NCBI GenBank assembly: GCA_029168955.1
Contig: JAPDOI010001715.1
Location: 86,075-150,074, forward strand
Length of the DNA stretch: 64,000 bases
Direction: 5' to 3'
Source of the DNA: Aplectana chamaeleonis
Lineage: Eukaryota > Nematoda > Chromadorea > Rhabditida > Cosmocercidae
Numbering within the stretch: position 1 is the first letter of the stretch; the number at the start of each line of letters is the position of its first letter. Positions 40,829 through 51,098 of this stretch are shown here, in pieces. The notes beneath the pieces were generated by a model, which made no database searches, had not been told where the DNA came from, and was given only the letters and a program-made list of their open reading frames with translations. The position numbers were made by a program, and so were the translations under genes.

Positions 40829-41634
40829 AAGCAGTGTTCACGATAACCTTCGATTTTGCGAATAATAGCTAAATCGATTGTTTGCACACCGGGTAGAACT
40901 GAAACTGACGAAGAAATCGAGAAAAACGCACCAGATGGGCACGAAATCATTTACTCTCACCCCGTCTCTTTACTCTCATTGGAACAGTTACTTGTGACAA
41001 TGAAATGTTTTGCGGTCCGTGTTTTTGCAATTCTCTACTCTCTGTTGCTCCGTTCTTTCCTTCGAACCCTAACTAGAACTATTTAGCCTGAAATATTCTT
41101 CCATTTCCGACTGACCCCATTTTTCAACGGTGACAACCGCCGTGATCAGAGTGTATCCAATCGGACAACTAGTCCATGTTATAGAACTGAAATGTCACTG
41201 AAATACGACGTTTTTGTGCGTTTCTCGCCGTTTCTTCGACAAGCACGCCCATGCCGATCATTTTTTCCGCAGGGCTACCGTAACCAATCTTGAACAAAAT
41301 ATGATAACGAACGATAACACACCTCGCAACATGCGGGGTATGAAAGGGCAGAGAAGCGGTATGCATTCATTCACACACCGCTCTCTTCCGAGGAACCACT
41401 GGAAAGTGGCTAAGGAGATCGAAATTGTGCAAACATGATTGCTGGCTATTACGATGTGCTCACATCCAAGCTGACACTTGGAAATTTTCGAAGGATGGTT
41501 ACGGTAGCCCTGCGGAAAAAATGATCGTCATGAGCGTGCTTGTGTTTCTTCGTAATTTCTGTAACGCTTGGTAGCCAACGCTTGCTGTTTTAAGAGGCAA
41601 AACTCGGAAACTAAAATCATCGTGAACACTGCTT
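40829..41634. mobile_element. TTAA-flanked element, TIR family AGGCAGTGTTCAC
   Basis: TTAA (40825-40828, 41635-41638) flanks the ends AAGCAGTGTTCACGATAA and the complement of AAGCAGTGTTCACGATGA. It is homologous to the split element 56620-57597. A Mutator-like MITE (41239-41543) is nested. TTAA targets are characteristic of piggyBac. No transposase present. Confidence 0.8.
41239..41543. mobile_element. Mutator-like MITE, copy M1
   Basis: Inverted repeats of about 45 bp begin ACAAGCACGCCCATGCCGAT. A perfect 9-bp duplication GTTTCTTCG flanks it (41230-41238, 41544-41552), as for Mutator-like elements. The paralogous site near 57500 (CTCGCCGTTTCTTGGCG) is empty. It contains a hairpin with loop CATTCATTC (about 41358-41385). 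Confidence 0.88.
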
Positions 41635-41946
41635 TTAATTATTTCTTCTTAATGTAGAAGAATTCGAATCCGTGTTCAAAAGGGAATGTGAGGTCTAATC
41701 TACCTCTCTGCGGTCGAGTAAGGTACCAAACGAGGATTGGGATTGGGAGCGGGATTGAAGGCCAGGTGGGTGATATCTTCTTTCCTGAGCATATGATCAC
41801 TGTATCGAATGGCGTGTGAATAAACAATAAACAGCAGTCCTGCAAAAATTAAAAAATCGTCTTTGCATATAAATGGTCGACAAAGATTTTTTTCTCACCT
41901 CGCTACATTCTGCCATAGACATAAAGACTGCTTGCCGCTATTTCTG

Positions 41947-42552
41947 AGGCCCCGGTCATAGTTGGATGAGCCGACGCCTCCAGCCCGGTCGATACACACA
42001 GAATGCATTGAAAATGGGATGCAAAAATCACTCGGTGTATCCCCCGCACCCCCAACACCCCCAGCACCCACCCGGTCGATACGTATGAACAACATGGTGA
42101 GGTGAAGCTGAAAAATCACTCGGTGTATCCCCGCTCCCCCGCACCCCCGCACCCCCAACACCGGTCGATACGTATGTTTAAAATGATGGAGTGAGGTTGA
42201 GAAAATCACTCAATGTATCCGACGCGGTCGATATCCATGCAATACGTGGATGAGAAAATCACCGGGTGGGCGGGTCGAAGATAAAACATTGCGTATCACT
42301 AAGCTAACCTCACTGCTACCTCCGTGACTTCACCATACTCTCGCCTTCACTATTTCTCTGAACAGGTGCAATCCTGTTGGCCACGTAATCATCGTCATAT
42401 CTAGTTGGATGCATCGGTGATTTTCTCAACCTCACTCCATCATTTTAAACATACGTATCGACCGGGGTGTTGGGGTGCGGGGGGGGTGCGAGAGGGAGCA
42501 GGGGAGTGCAGGGGGATGCAGATGCAAATGGCACCAACTATGACCGGGGCCT
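41947..42552. mobile_element. Inverted-repeat element AGGCCCCGGTCATAG
   Basis: AGGCCCCGGTCATAGTTGG on the left is matched by its complement at 42533-42552. Inside, GGTCGATACGTATG and CACTCGGTGTATCCCC blocks recur in direct and inverted form. Target duplication unclear. Confidence 0.6.
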
Positions 42553-43012
42553 GACACGTGATGACATATAGTGCAGCCCACCAAGAGTTGCACATCTACT
42601 TATCAATGAGAAGCGGTTAGTCAGAAATCATTGTGCATGAAACTCATTGCAGCGACCGCTCCCGCTCAACCAGTGGCGACAAGAACGTAAGTTAAAGGCA
42701 GTGTCCACGATAAAAACCATGTCTGATTTTTGGTGGAGATCGGCAGCTGCAGGGCCTGGAACCCTAATGTTGAAAAAAACTGAGAAAAAATAAGCTCGGA
42801 ACGGTCCCTACGGCCCCAAAGTTGGACACCCATCAGCTCATCACCCCAGATGCACTTTCCACGCCCACCTACGTGAAAAAATGAATGCTCGAGATTGTTA
42901 GATGAGCTGTTAGATGAGCGATCGTTTCCGATCAGAGACGATTATAAATTGCCACCGGCACAAAATTCTCACGGTAAACAAAATTGATGATAACAAGTTG
43001 ATAAAGGTAAGG

Positions 43013-43056
43013 TATAAAATTTGAGAGGCGGTGTATTTTCATTCACACACCATCTT
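43013..43056 (+). promoter_or_regulatory. TATA box plus TTCATTCA-loop hairpin module
   Basis: TATAAAA (43013-43019) is followed by a stem GGCGGTGTAT and ACACACCATC around TTTTCATTC. The same arrangement is at 49084-49040 (minus), 44700-44651 (minus), 46916-46866 (minus, TATA degraded) and 41338-41385 (plus, TATGAAA). The stems keep pairing despite changes. Confidence 0.4.
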
Positions 43057-43480
43057 TCTCCGGAGGTGAGCGGCGGAGCTGAACACACTAGGGATTAGGA
43101 AACAGCCTCACCTGTGATAGAGATAGCACGATATTGGGAGCCTACTCATGGAAAACTCTGGTAAGAAAAACTACTTCATTTCCGTGAGAATTTTGTGCCG
43201 GTGGTAAATTATAATCCTGTCCGATCAATAGCCCCGTTCTTCCCTTCATTCTCAACCTCTCTCTCTGCTCAGGTCAGCTCGCATACATCGGCTGCGAGAC
43301 GGGAAGTTACAAGCCTCGGACAACTCGTCCACCATGTTTCCTTAGCTCAATATTTGAGGGACCATAACTCCGTTCCTTGAAGGTCTTGTGCGATTTCAGA
43401 GATATCATTGGAATCAGCATGGGGCCGTTATCAAGATGGGCGGAAAAACAGAGAAACGATTCCTGAAAGTTTAGGTTCCT

Positions 43481-44165
43481 GGTAAAAGTAAAGATTCCTG
43501 AAAGTTTAGGTTCCTGGCAAAAGTAAAGATTTGGCATGGCTATTTTTTCAAAAAATTAGAAATATACTCACTTAAAAGGGGAAGGTAAAGAAAAATGAAA
43601 AAAAAGGTTTTGAAGTATTCCTGAGAACGATTTGGCGTGAATGATTTGATTTTTGGAAATATAGTGAAATAGTTGAAAGTATGATTTGGCAGTCGAGTTT
43701 GAACCAACTATTGATAAGAGTTGTGCAAAACGAGAGATCGCATTATGAGCTTATCCGTAGAACATATCAAAGCAAAATCACGCGTGATATAGAACAAACA
43801 GTTGATTTTACTTTACTTAATACGTGAAGACCGCGGCATTTCAGCTCTCGAACGAGCTTTTGCTGCTTGCCTTATCACGCGTGACTTTGCTTCGTTGTCT
43901 TCTACGGATAAGTTCATACAATGCGATCTCTAGTTTTGCACAACTCTTATGAATAGTTGGTTCAAACTCGACTGCCAAATCATACTTTTAACTATTTCAC
44001 TATATTTCCCAAAAATCAAATCATTCTACGCCAAATCGTTCTCAGGAATACTTCAAAACCTTTTTCATTTTCTTTACCTTCCCCTTTTAAGTGAGTATAT
44101 TTCTAATTTTTGAAAAAATAGCCATGCAAATCTTTACTTTTGCCAGGAACCTAAACTTTCAGGAA
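43481..44165. repeat. Palindromic fold-back element (unit 1)
   Basis: Inverted arms of about 300 bp: CCTGAAAGTTTAGGTTCCTG ... and complement ending CAGGAACCTAAACTTTCAGG, centre near 43820. Near-identical family member at 45670-46280. Arms share ACTCACTTAAAAGGGGAAGG and GTCGAGTTTGAACCAACTA. Confidence 0.8.
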
Positions 44166-44229
44166 TTTCATTTATTTTTCCTAAGGCTCCCTTTCTAATA
44201 AGATTTATGCCTGATCGCGTTAATTCAAA

Positions 44230-45090
44230 GTAAACCCACTGATGCCCTGCCCCCTGCATGACCTCGTGCACACTCCCACTGATGTCCTGCACACTTTCTG
44301 CGGCGTTCTGCGCACACCCATTTGGATCCCGCACACTTTTTGCGGCGTCCAGCTCACTCTCATTTGGGTCCACACTTTCTACGGCGTCCAGCGCACTCTC
44401 ATTTGGGTCCCACACACACTTTCTACGGCGTTCTGAGCACTCTCATTTGAGTCCCACACACTTTCTACGGCGTTCTGCGTACACCCAATTGGGTCACAAG
44501 CACGCTCCTGCCGATCATTTTTCCGCAGGGCTACCGTAACCCTCCTTTAAAATTTTACATGTGTCAGCTTGGATATGAGCACATCGTATTAGCCAACAAT
44601 CATGTTCGTACAATATCGAACTCGCCAGCCAGCCACTTCCCAGCGGCTTCTCGAAGAGCGGTGTGTGAATGAATGCATACCGCTCCTCTGCCTTTTTATA
44701 CCCCACATGTTATGAGCGTGTGTTATCGCTCGTTATCATGTTTTGTTCAAGAATGGTTACGGTAGCCCCGCGGAAAAAACGATCGGCATGGGCGTGCTTG
44801 TATTTGGGTCCCGCACACTTTCTATGGCGTCCGACCACTCTTATTCGGGTCCCACACACTTTCTGCAGCGTTCGGCGCACTCCCATGGGTCCCGCGCACT
44901 TTCTATGGCGTCCGACGCACTTCCATTTGGGTCCCATACATTTTCTACGGCGTCCCGCGCACCCTCATTTGGGTCCCACAAACTTTCTGCAACGTTCTGC
45001 GCACACACACTTGGGACCCGCACACTTTCTACGGCGTCTTGCGCACTCCTACTGGGGTCCCACACGGTATCTACGGCGTTCTGTGGCTCA
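44230..45090. repeat. 42-bp minisatellite, array 2, with a MITE inside
   Basis: Units CGCACACTTTCTACGGCGTT + CTGCGCACACCCATTTGGGT + CC are the inverse orientation of array 1. The array is interrupted at 44496-44801 by a Mutator-like MITE. Confidence 0.9.
44496..44801. mobile_element. Mutator-like MITE, copy M2
   Basis: Ends ACAAGCACGCTCCTGCCGAT and complement. The flanks AATTGGGTC and ATTTGGGTC differ at one base and fit a 9-bp duplication inside the minisatellite unit. Carries the TATA-hairpin module on the minus strand (44700-44651). Confidence 0.8.
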
Positions 45091-45672
45091 CTTGTGAGTC
45101 ACACCGTGCAACGGTCCAGAAAATACTTCCGAGATCGCCGTATTGATTGAAGCGTTGCCCCGTCTCGAGGAGCGTTCAATTCTGAGCAAAAGCCTATCAG
45201 TAACGGTGTTTATTTCATTGGTTCATTTTTACGAATGAGTAAACGTCGGATGGTTTGTAATAACATGTTTACGTGTTTTTGTCTTTCCTGACCCTCGATT
45301 TTGAGGTTCCACAAAAATTTAGCTACAAACTTCAAAATTAGACAGGAGCTAGGTGCAATCATAACCAACTTTCTTACCAAAAATAAGCTCCTTAGCTCAA
45401 CGATAAAAGTTCCAACAAGATCGTGAACGCCAACTGAATAAAAAAAAGGAGATGAACCCTTTTTTCGACCAAATTCACGTGGTTTTGGCAATTTTCTCGA
45501 ATCTCAGGTAACCAATCGGACCATTTTTGAACAGTTATTCCAGCCTTCTGAAGTATATTAAATGCAAAAAGAACGGTCTTCCTACGTTTACTCCGGACCC
45601 TGATACTGAGATCAGGGGGTTGCGCGATGGCTAATCAAAGCCAAATCTGGTGAGCGCTTCGCGCTCACCACA
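45091..45672. repeat. Tail of tandem unit 1, ending in a perfect hairpin
   Basis: About 580 bp repeated at 48290-48863. It ends in TGGTGAGCGCTTCGCGCTCA (45648-45667) continuing CCA: a perfect 10-bp stem with a TTC loop, followed by CAATT. The same hairpin ends unit 2 (48837-48859). Confidence 0.8.
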
Positions 45673-46280
45673 ATTTGGCATGGCCATAGAAATATACTCA
45701 GTTAAAAAGGGAAAATAAAGAAAAATGAAAAAAGGTTTTGAAATATTCCTGAGAACGATTTGGCGTAGAATAATTTGTTTCAGGAAATGAAGTGAAATAG
45801 TTGAAAGTATGATTTGGCAGTCGAGTTTGAACCAACTAGTGGTAAGAGTTGTGCAAAACGAGAGATCGCATTGTATGAGCTTATCCGGAGGACATATCGA
45901 AGCAGAATCACGCGTGATAAAGGCAAGCAGTAAAAGCTCGTTCGGGAGCTGGAATGCCGCGGTCTTCACGTATTAAGTGAGGTAAAATCAACTGTTTGTT
46001 CCATATCGCGCGTGATTTTGCTCCGATAAGTTCTACGATAAAGCTCATACAATGCGATCTCTCGTTTTGCACAACCCTTATCAATAGTTGGTTCAAACTC
46101 GACAGCCGTCATACTTTCAACTATTTCACTTCATTCCCGAAATCAAATTATTCTACGCCAAATCGTTCTCAGGAATGCTTCAAAACCTTTTTCGACCTGC
46201 TTTTATTTCCCTTTTTAACAGTATATTTCTATGGCCATGCCAAATCTTTACTTTTACCAGGAACCTAAACTTTCCAGGAA
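45670..46280. repeat. Palindromic fold-back element (unit 2)
   Basis: Inverted arms around about 45970 with the same words as unit 1 (TTGGCATGGCCATAGAAATA and complement near 46240). It starts directly at the hairpin that ends unit 1, marking the duplication joint. Confidence 0.8.
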
Positions 46281-46339
46281 TTTCATTTATTTTTTCCTAA
46301 AGGTTTCCTTTCTAACATGATTTATGCCTGGTGGTGTTA

Positions 46340-48295
46340 GATGAAAGTAAACCCACTGATGTGCTGCCCTTTCTGTGACGTCCTGCGCACTCCAACTGAT
46401 GGCCTGCACACCTTCTTTGACGTCCTGCACACGCCCAGTGATGTCCCTGCACACTCCCTCTGATGTCCTGCACCCTTTCACTGATGTCCTACACACTTTC
46501 TCTGAGGTGCTGCACACTCGCACTATAGTCCTGCACGCTCCCACTGATGTCCTGCACACTTTCTATGTCATCCTGCACACTCCCACTGATGTCCTGCACA
46601 CTTTCTATGGCGTTCTGCGCACACCCATTTGAGTCAGGCACTTTCTACGGTGTCAACACTCTCATTTGGGTCCCACACACTTTCTACGGCGTTCTGCGTA
46701 CACCCATTTGGGTCACAAGCACGCTCATGCCGATCATTTTCCGCAGGGCTACCTAACCCTCCTTCAAAAATTTTCTGAGTGACAGCTTGGAAATGAGCAC
46801 ATCGTAATAGCCAAAAAACGTGTTTGCACAATTTCGGCCTCCTCAGCCACTTCCCGGCGGCTTCTAGAGAACGGTGTGTGAATGAATGCATACCGCTCCT
46901 CTGCCCTTCTCTACCCCGCATGTTATGAGCGTGTGTTATCGTTCGTTATCATGTTTTGCTCAAGAATGGTTACGGTAGCCCTGCGGAAAAAATGATCAGC
47001 ATGGGCGTGCTTCTATTTGGGTCCCGTCACCCTCTACGGCGTCTTGCGCACTTTCACTTTGTCACCGCACACTTTCTACGGCGTCCGGCGCACTCTCATT
47101 TGGGTCCCGCACACTTTCTACGGCGTTCTGCGTACACCCATTTGGGTCCCACACGCTTTCTACGGCGTCCGGCGCACTCCCCGCCAGGTCCCGCACGCTT
47201 TCTACGGCGTGTGGCGCACTCTCATTTGGGTCCCGCACACACTTTCTACGGCGTCTTGCGCACTTTCACTTTGTCACCGCGCACTTTCTACGGCGTCCGC
47301 CGCACTCTAATTTGGGTCCCGCACACTTTCTACGGCGTTCTGCGCACGCCCATTTGGGTCCCGCACGCTTTCTACGGCGTCCGGCGCACTCCGCCACTTG
47401 GGTCCCGCACGCTTTCTACGACGTGTGGCGCACTCTCATTTGGGTCCCGCACACTTTCTACGGCGTCCGGCGCGCTCCCACTTGAGTCCCGCACACTTTC
47501 TACGGCGTCCGGCGCTCCCACATGGGTCCCGCACACTTTCTACCGCGTCCGACGCTCTCTCATTTGGGTCCACACTTACTACGGCGTTCTGTGCACACCC
47601 ATTTGGGTCCCGCACACTTTATACGGCGTCCGGCGCACTCCACGTGGGTTCCGCACACTTTCTACGGCGTCCGGCGCACTCTCATTTGGGTCCCGCACAC
47701 TTTGTACGGCGTCCGGCGCACTCTCATTTGGGTTCCACACACTTTCTAGGGCGTTCCGCGCACAACCATTTGGGTCCGCACACTTTCTACGGCGTCCGGC
47801 CCACTCTCATTTGGGTCCCACACACTTTCTAGGGCGTTCTGCGCACACTTGTTGGGTCTTGCACACTTTCCTACGGCATCCGGCGCACTCCCACTTGGGT
47901 CCGCACACTTCCTACGGCGTTCTGCGCATACCCGTTTGGGTCCACACTTTCTACGGCGTTCTGCGCACACCCATTTGGGTCCCGCACACTTTCTACGGCG
48001 TCGGCGCGCACCCATTTGGGTCCACACTTTCTAGGGCGTTCTGCACACCCATTCGGGTCCGCACACTTTCTACGGCGTCTGGCGCACTCCCAGTGGGTCC
48101 ACGCACACTTTCTAGGGCGTTCTGCGCACACCCATTTGGGTCCGCACACACTTTCTACGGCGTCCGGCGCACTCCCTCGGGTCCGCACACTTTCTACGGC
48201 GTTCTGCGCACACCCGTCTAGGTCCCACATTTTCTCGGCGTCTTTCGCACTCCTGCTGGGGTCCGCACACTATCTACGGCGTTCTGTGGCGCACT
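46340..48295. repeat. 42-bp minisatellite, array 3, with a MITE inside
   Basis: 46340-46714 has variant units (CCTGCACACTTTCTATG, CACTGATGT), and 47015-48295 has regular CGCACACTTTCTACGGCGTC units with CATTTGGGTCC. About 40 copies with scattered single-base losses. A 421-codon ORF (46956-48221) changes frame with respect to the repeat and is not a gene. Confidence 0.9.
46715..47014. mobile_element. Mutator-like MITE, copy M3
   Basis: Ends ACAAGCACGCTCATGCCGAT and complement (final base pair mutated). The flanks ATTTGGGTC and ATTTGGGTC are an exact 9-bp duplication. It occupies the same repeat-unit position as M2, so M2 and M3 are probably one insertion copied by the tandem duplication. Confidence 0.85.
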
Positions 48296-48882
48296 TCTGA
48301 GTCACACCGTGCGGCGTTTCAAAAAGTACTTCCGAGATCCCGCCGTATTGATTGAAGCGTTGCCCCGTCAAATCCTGAGCAAAAGCCTATCAGTAACGGT
48401 GTTCATTTCACTAGTTCATTTTTACGAATAAGTAAACGTCGGATGGTTTATAATAACATGTTTACGTGTTTTTGTCTTTCTTGACCCTCAATTTTGAGGT
48501 TCGCAAAAATTGAGCAACCAACTCAAATCTGGACAGGAGCTAGGTGCAAACAAAACCAGCTCCCTGGCCAAAATGAGCTCTCTAGCTCAACGATAGAGTG
48601 TTCCAACAAGATCGTGAACGCCAACTGAAAAAGAAAAGGAGATGAACATTTTTCGACCAAAATGACGTGGTTTTGACACATTTTCTCGAATCTCAGGTAA
48701 CCATTCGGACCATTTTTGAACAGTTCTTCAGCTTTCTGAAGTATTATAGAATGCAAAAAGAACGGTCTTCCTAAGTTTTACTCTGGACCCTGATGCTGAG
48801 ATCAGGGGTTGCGCGATGGCGAATCAAAGCCAAATCTGGTGAGCGCTTCGCGCTCACCACAATTCCATCGTGGACACTGCCT
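48290..48882. repeat. Tail of tandem unit 2 with terminal hairpin
   Basis: Homologous to 45091-45672, ending in the same TGGTGAGCGC/TTC/GCGCTCACCA hairpin (48837-48859) just before the right end of the TTAA element. Confidence 0.8.
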
Positions 48883-49039
48883 TTAAGTGCGCCAGAACGG
48901 GGCTACCGTAATCTCTTTGGAGTTGACTCTAGAATTTTCTAACTTTAGACTCAACTTTCGCTTCATCTCGACAACCGGTGGAGCTGTTTTTTCCTGCTTT
49001 GTAGTTCAGGCATATCCTCAACTGCTGATCCCTGGAGAA

Positions 49040-49084
49040 GGACGGTGCGTGAATGAAGACACACCGCTCTCCACTTCTTTTATA
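49040..49084 (-). promoter_or_regulatory. TATA box plus TTCATTCA-loop hairpin module (minus strand)
   Basis: On the minus strand TATAAAAG (49084-49077) precedes GAGCGGTGTGTCTTCATTCA then CGCACCGTC. It is the counterpart of 43013-43056, in the core of the host MITE. Confidence 0.4.
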
Positions 49085-49274
49085 TCCTACCCTTTATCTA
49101 TTGGGTATCATCAATTTTGCTTACGAAGAGCCGAATGGGGCTGTATAACATCATTCCTGAGATTACGGTAACCCCGTTCTGGCGCACTTAACTTACGTTC
49201 TTGTACCAGTGGCGAGTATGTTACTTGAGAATTTATACAAACCGATCTTCTGCCGACCGCTTCTCATTGACGAG

Positions 49275-50289
49275 GAAATGTACAAAATTTGGTGTACCGC
49301 ACCATAGACTAAACCCAGAAACGGAATAAAATCTGCGTCAAGTGTGCACACATACAAAACCAATCCGAGCTGCGGCGAATGCCGTAGACTATAGTTTTTG
49401 AGCCCGTTTGAAGGATATCATTGTACGTATTTCAGGCAGTGAAGCACACCACTTGCCAAGACGTTTCAGACACCTCTTCTGAAGTCCTATCCACTTTCAT
49501 CCTGTCTAAACATTTTCCAGGATGCAGTGCATCGTCCACACAAAGTGCTCATCGCTCTTTACACGGCGCACTCTGCACATGAAGCGCTTCTCACATTCCA
49601 CGAGGCGGAGCACCTGCTACATGGAGAGCTACTCAGCTTCTACCACGAGTCGCCTGTTCTACATAAGACGTTAATGACTTTCTACGACGCGCCGCAAGCC
49701 CTGATGATGCGCTAACCATTGTTCGCGACGTCCTCATAACGTGATCTTAACGCCCCCCCACTTTCCACGATGTCTTCATCTCAAGCTCTACCTGCTTCAT
49801 CTGGGGTGCATTCCAAGAATGTTTCCCCGATGCCGTGAGGACCAATAGCCTTTTCATGGACAAATTTGCTTCCCATGGCTGTGACTTATAAGTGCTGATT
49901 GCTTCTACGCGGCCGTGGCTACGTTTCCATGGGAGCCTCTTGCCATGGAAATAGTCTTGGAGTGCACCCCTGAAGGCCTACTCCTTTTCCACGAAGTCCT
50001 GGCCACGTCATCTAAATCCTGGACACTTTTCATGACGTCTTGCTGACGTCTTTTTAAGGTCTAGTTCATTTCTCCTGTTTCCCTGGGATGTGTTCCAAGA
50101 ATGTTCCCACGACGGCAAGGGAGAGCAAGAGGGCTTTCATGGTCAGAATTACTTCTGACTATGAATCATAACTGAATGCTTCCACGTGACCGTGGCTACG
50201 TTTCCATAGACGCGTTTTGCCATGGGAATGTTCTTGGAACGCACCCTGATAATTTGTAGATTTTCGCCGTGGTAAGGTAATGTTTTTAA
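49275..50289. repeat. Decayed tandem-repeat DNA
   Basis: 49440-50060 contains irregular TTTCCACGAYGTC / CTTTCTACGACGC motifs like a degenerate form of the 42-bp satellite. 49805-49968 and 50090-50240 are two copies of a roughly 160-bp piece with inverted ends GTGCATTCCAAGAATGTT / complement. The short ORF at 49527-49715 is repeat-derived. Confidence 0.5.
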
Positions 50290-50406
50290 ATATTTTAATG
50301 GAATCCAAAATTAACGTGTTAACGCATGAACGGAATAACGCGTTTTTCGAAAATTAACGACTAACGCTTAACGAAAGAATAAATTTCCATTAACGCTTAC
50401 CCTGGT
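50290..50406. repeat. TTAACG-rich terminus of an old hAT-like element
   Basis: TTAACGTGTTAACGC, CTAACGCTTAACG and CATTAACGCTTACCCTG lie within 110 bp. Relatives are at 40555-40680 and 56552-56620. A CAGGG end plus a simple subterminal word repeats the plan of the other hAT-like elements. No paired end found. Confidence 0.4.
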
Positions 50407-51098
50407 GTATACCATCCAGCGTCGATTTTTGAATCAGTAAGAATGTAGATATTCATATGTTAATACTAGATTGAGAGTCATTAAGTGGACAGACATGGTG
50501 TCCGGCGATAAATTGATGCAAATTTCCTCCGAAGTTACCTAGATATACAGGAAAATACTGAAGATCTCAACACTTCCTGAGAACTTGTGACACGTTGTTC
50601 TCAGGAATTTCATTATTTTCCCAGAAGTTTTATTCCGGAGTTGTTTTCGACTTCTAGAACAACTTACCGCTCGTCCCCGTAACAAATGGTGGTGGATTTC
50701 ATCTATTCGTTTCAAGTTGTTTTCGATCTTGCTTGAACTCAAGGGCCATTATTATTTGCACTTTCCCCATGGCAGTATTTATCAACAAATTCTTATAAGA
50801 TTACCATATGATTATCGCTGACAACTGTTTGTCTCAAAAAATCACGGCATTTTTGCCGCCAAGGGACTGTACCATAAGATTCCCTGGATGGAATTCTATG
50901 GGCCACGGTAGCTAAATGACATGCTCACCGTAACCTACCATAATCGTACGAAAAAACTCTAAACGGAAGTCATATTCGTGTTCAGCGCCCCAGAAACACT
51001 TTTGACTCATAATTTTTTCATTACTACTCGGGCAGCGAGGATAGGGACTTTATTTCGAAGCAAGATTTACTCGGGTCCATCGCGTGCGCGCGTACATA

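Larger units (their letters stand above)
42696..48882. mobile_element. 6.2-kb TTAA-flanked composite element carrying minisatellites
   Basis: Ends AGGCAGTGTCCACGATAAAA and the complement of AGGCAGTGTCCACGATGGAA are flanked by TTAA (42692-42695, 48883-48886). The empty site in the right arm of the host MITE contains a single TTAA. The cargo is a promoter-hairpin module (43013-43055), a tandem duplication of [palindrome + 42-bp array + tail], and two Mutator-like MITEs. No transposase. It looks like a small TTAA element that grew by internal insertion and duplication. Confidence 0.8.
42603..49274. mobile_element. MITE interrupted by the 6.2-kb TTAA element
   Basis: The left arm (42603-42695: TGAGAAGCGG...CAAGAACGTAAGTTAA) and the right portion (48883-49274) form one element. 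Its right arm at 49160-49274 reads, in reverse, CAAGAACGTAAGTTAAGTGC then GCCAGAACGGGG without interruption. That reverse arm is an exact empty site for the TTAA insertion. The core carries a TATA-hairpin module (49040-49084, minus). Confidence 0.75.

Noticed and set aside
46956..48221. 421-codon ORF of HTFYGVRRTP repeats
   Set aside because: Minisatellite array 3. The ORF drifts between repeat frames because units have lost single bases.
42696..48882. Autonomous piggyBac element
   Set aside because: TTAA target fits, but no transposase ORF or DDD motif was seen and the tips differ from the well-known CCC-starting piggyBac ends.
49805..50240. Two 160-bp inverted-end repeats as hAT-like MITEs
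   Set aside because: The tips (GGGTGCNTTCCAAGAA) look hAT-like, but the 8 bases on either side do not match, so no target duplication supports the call.
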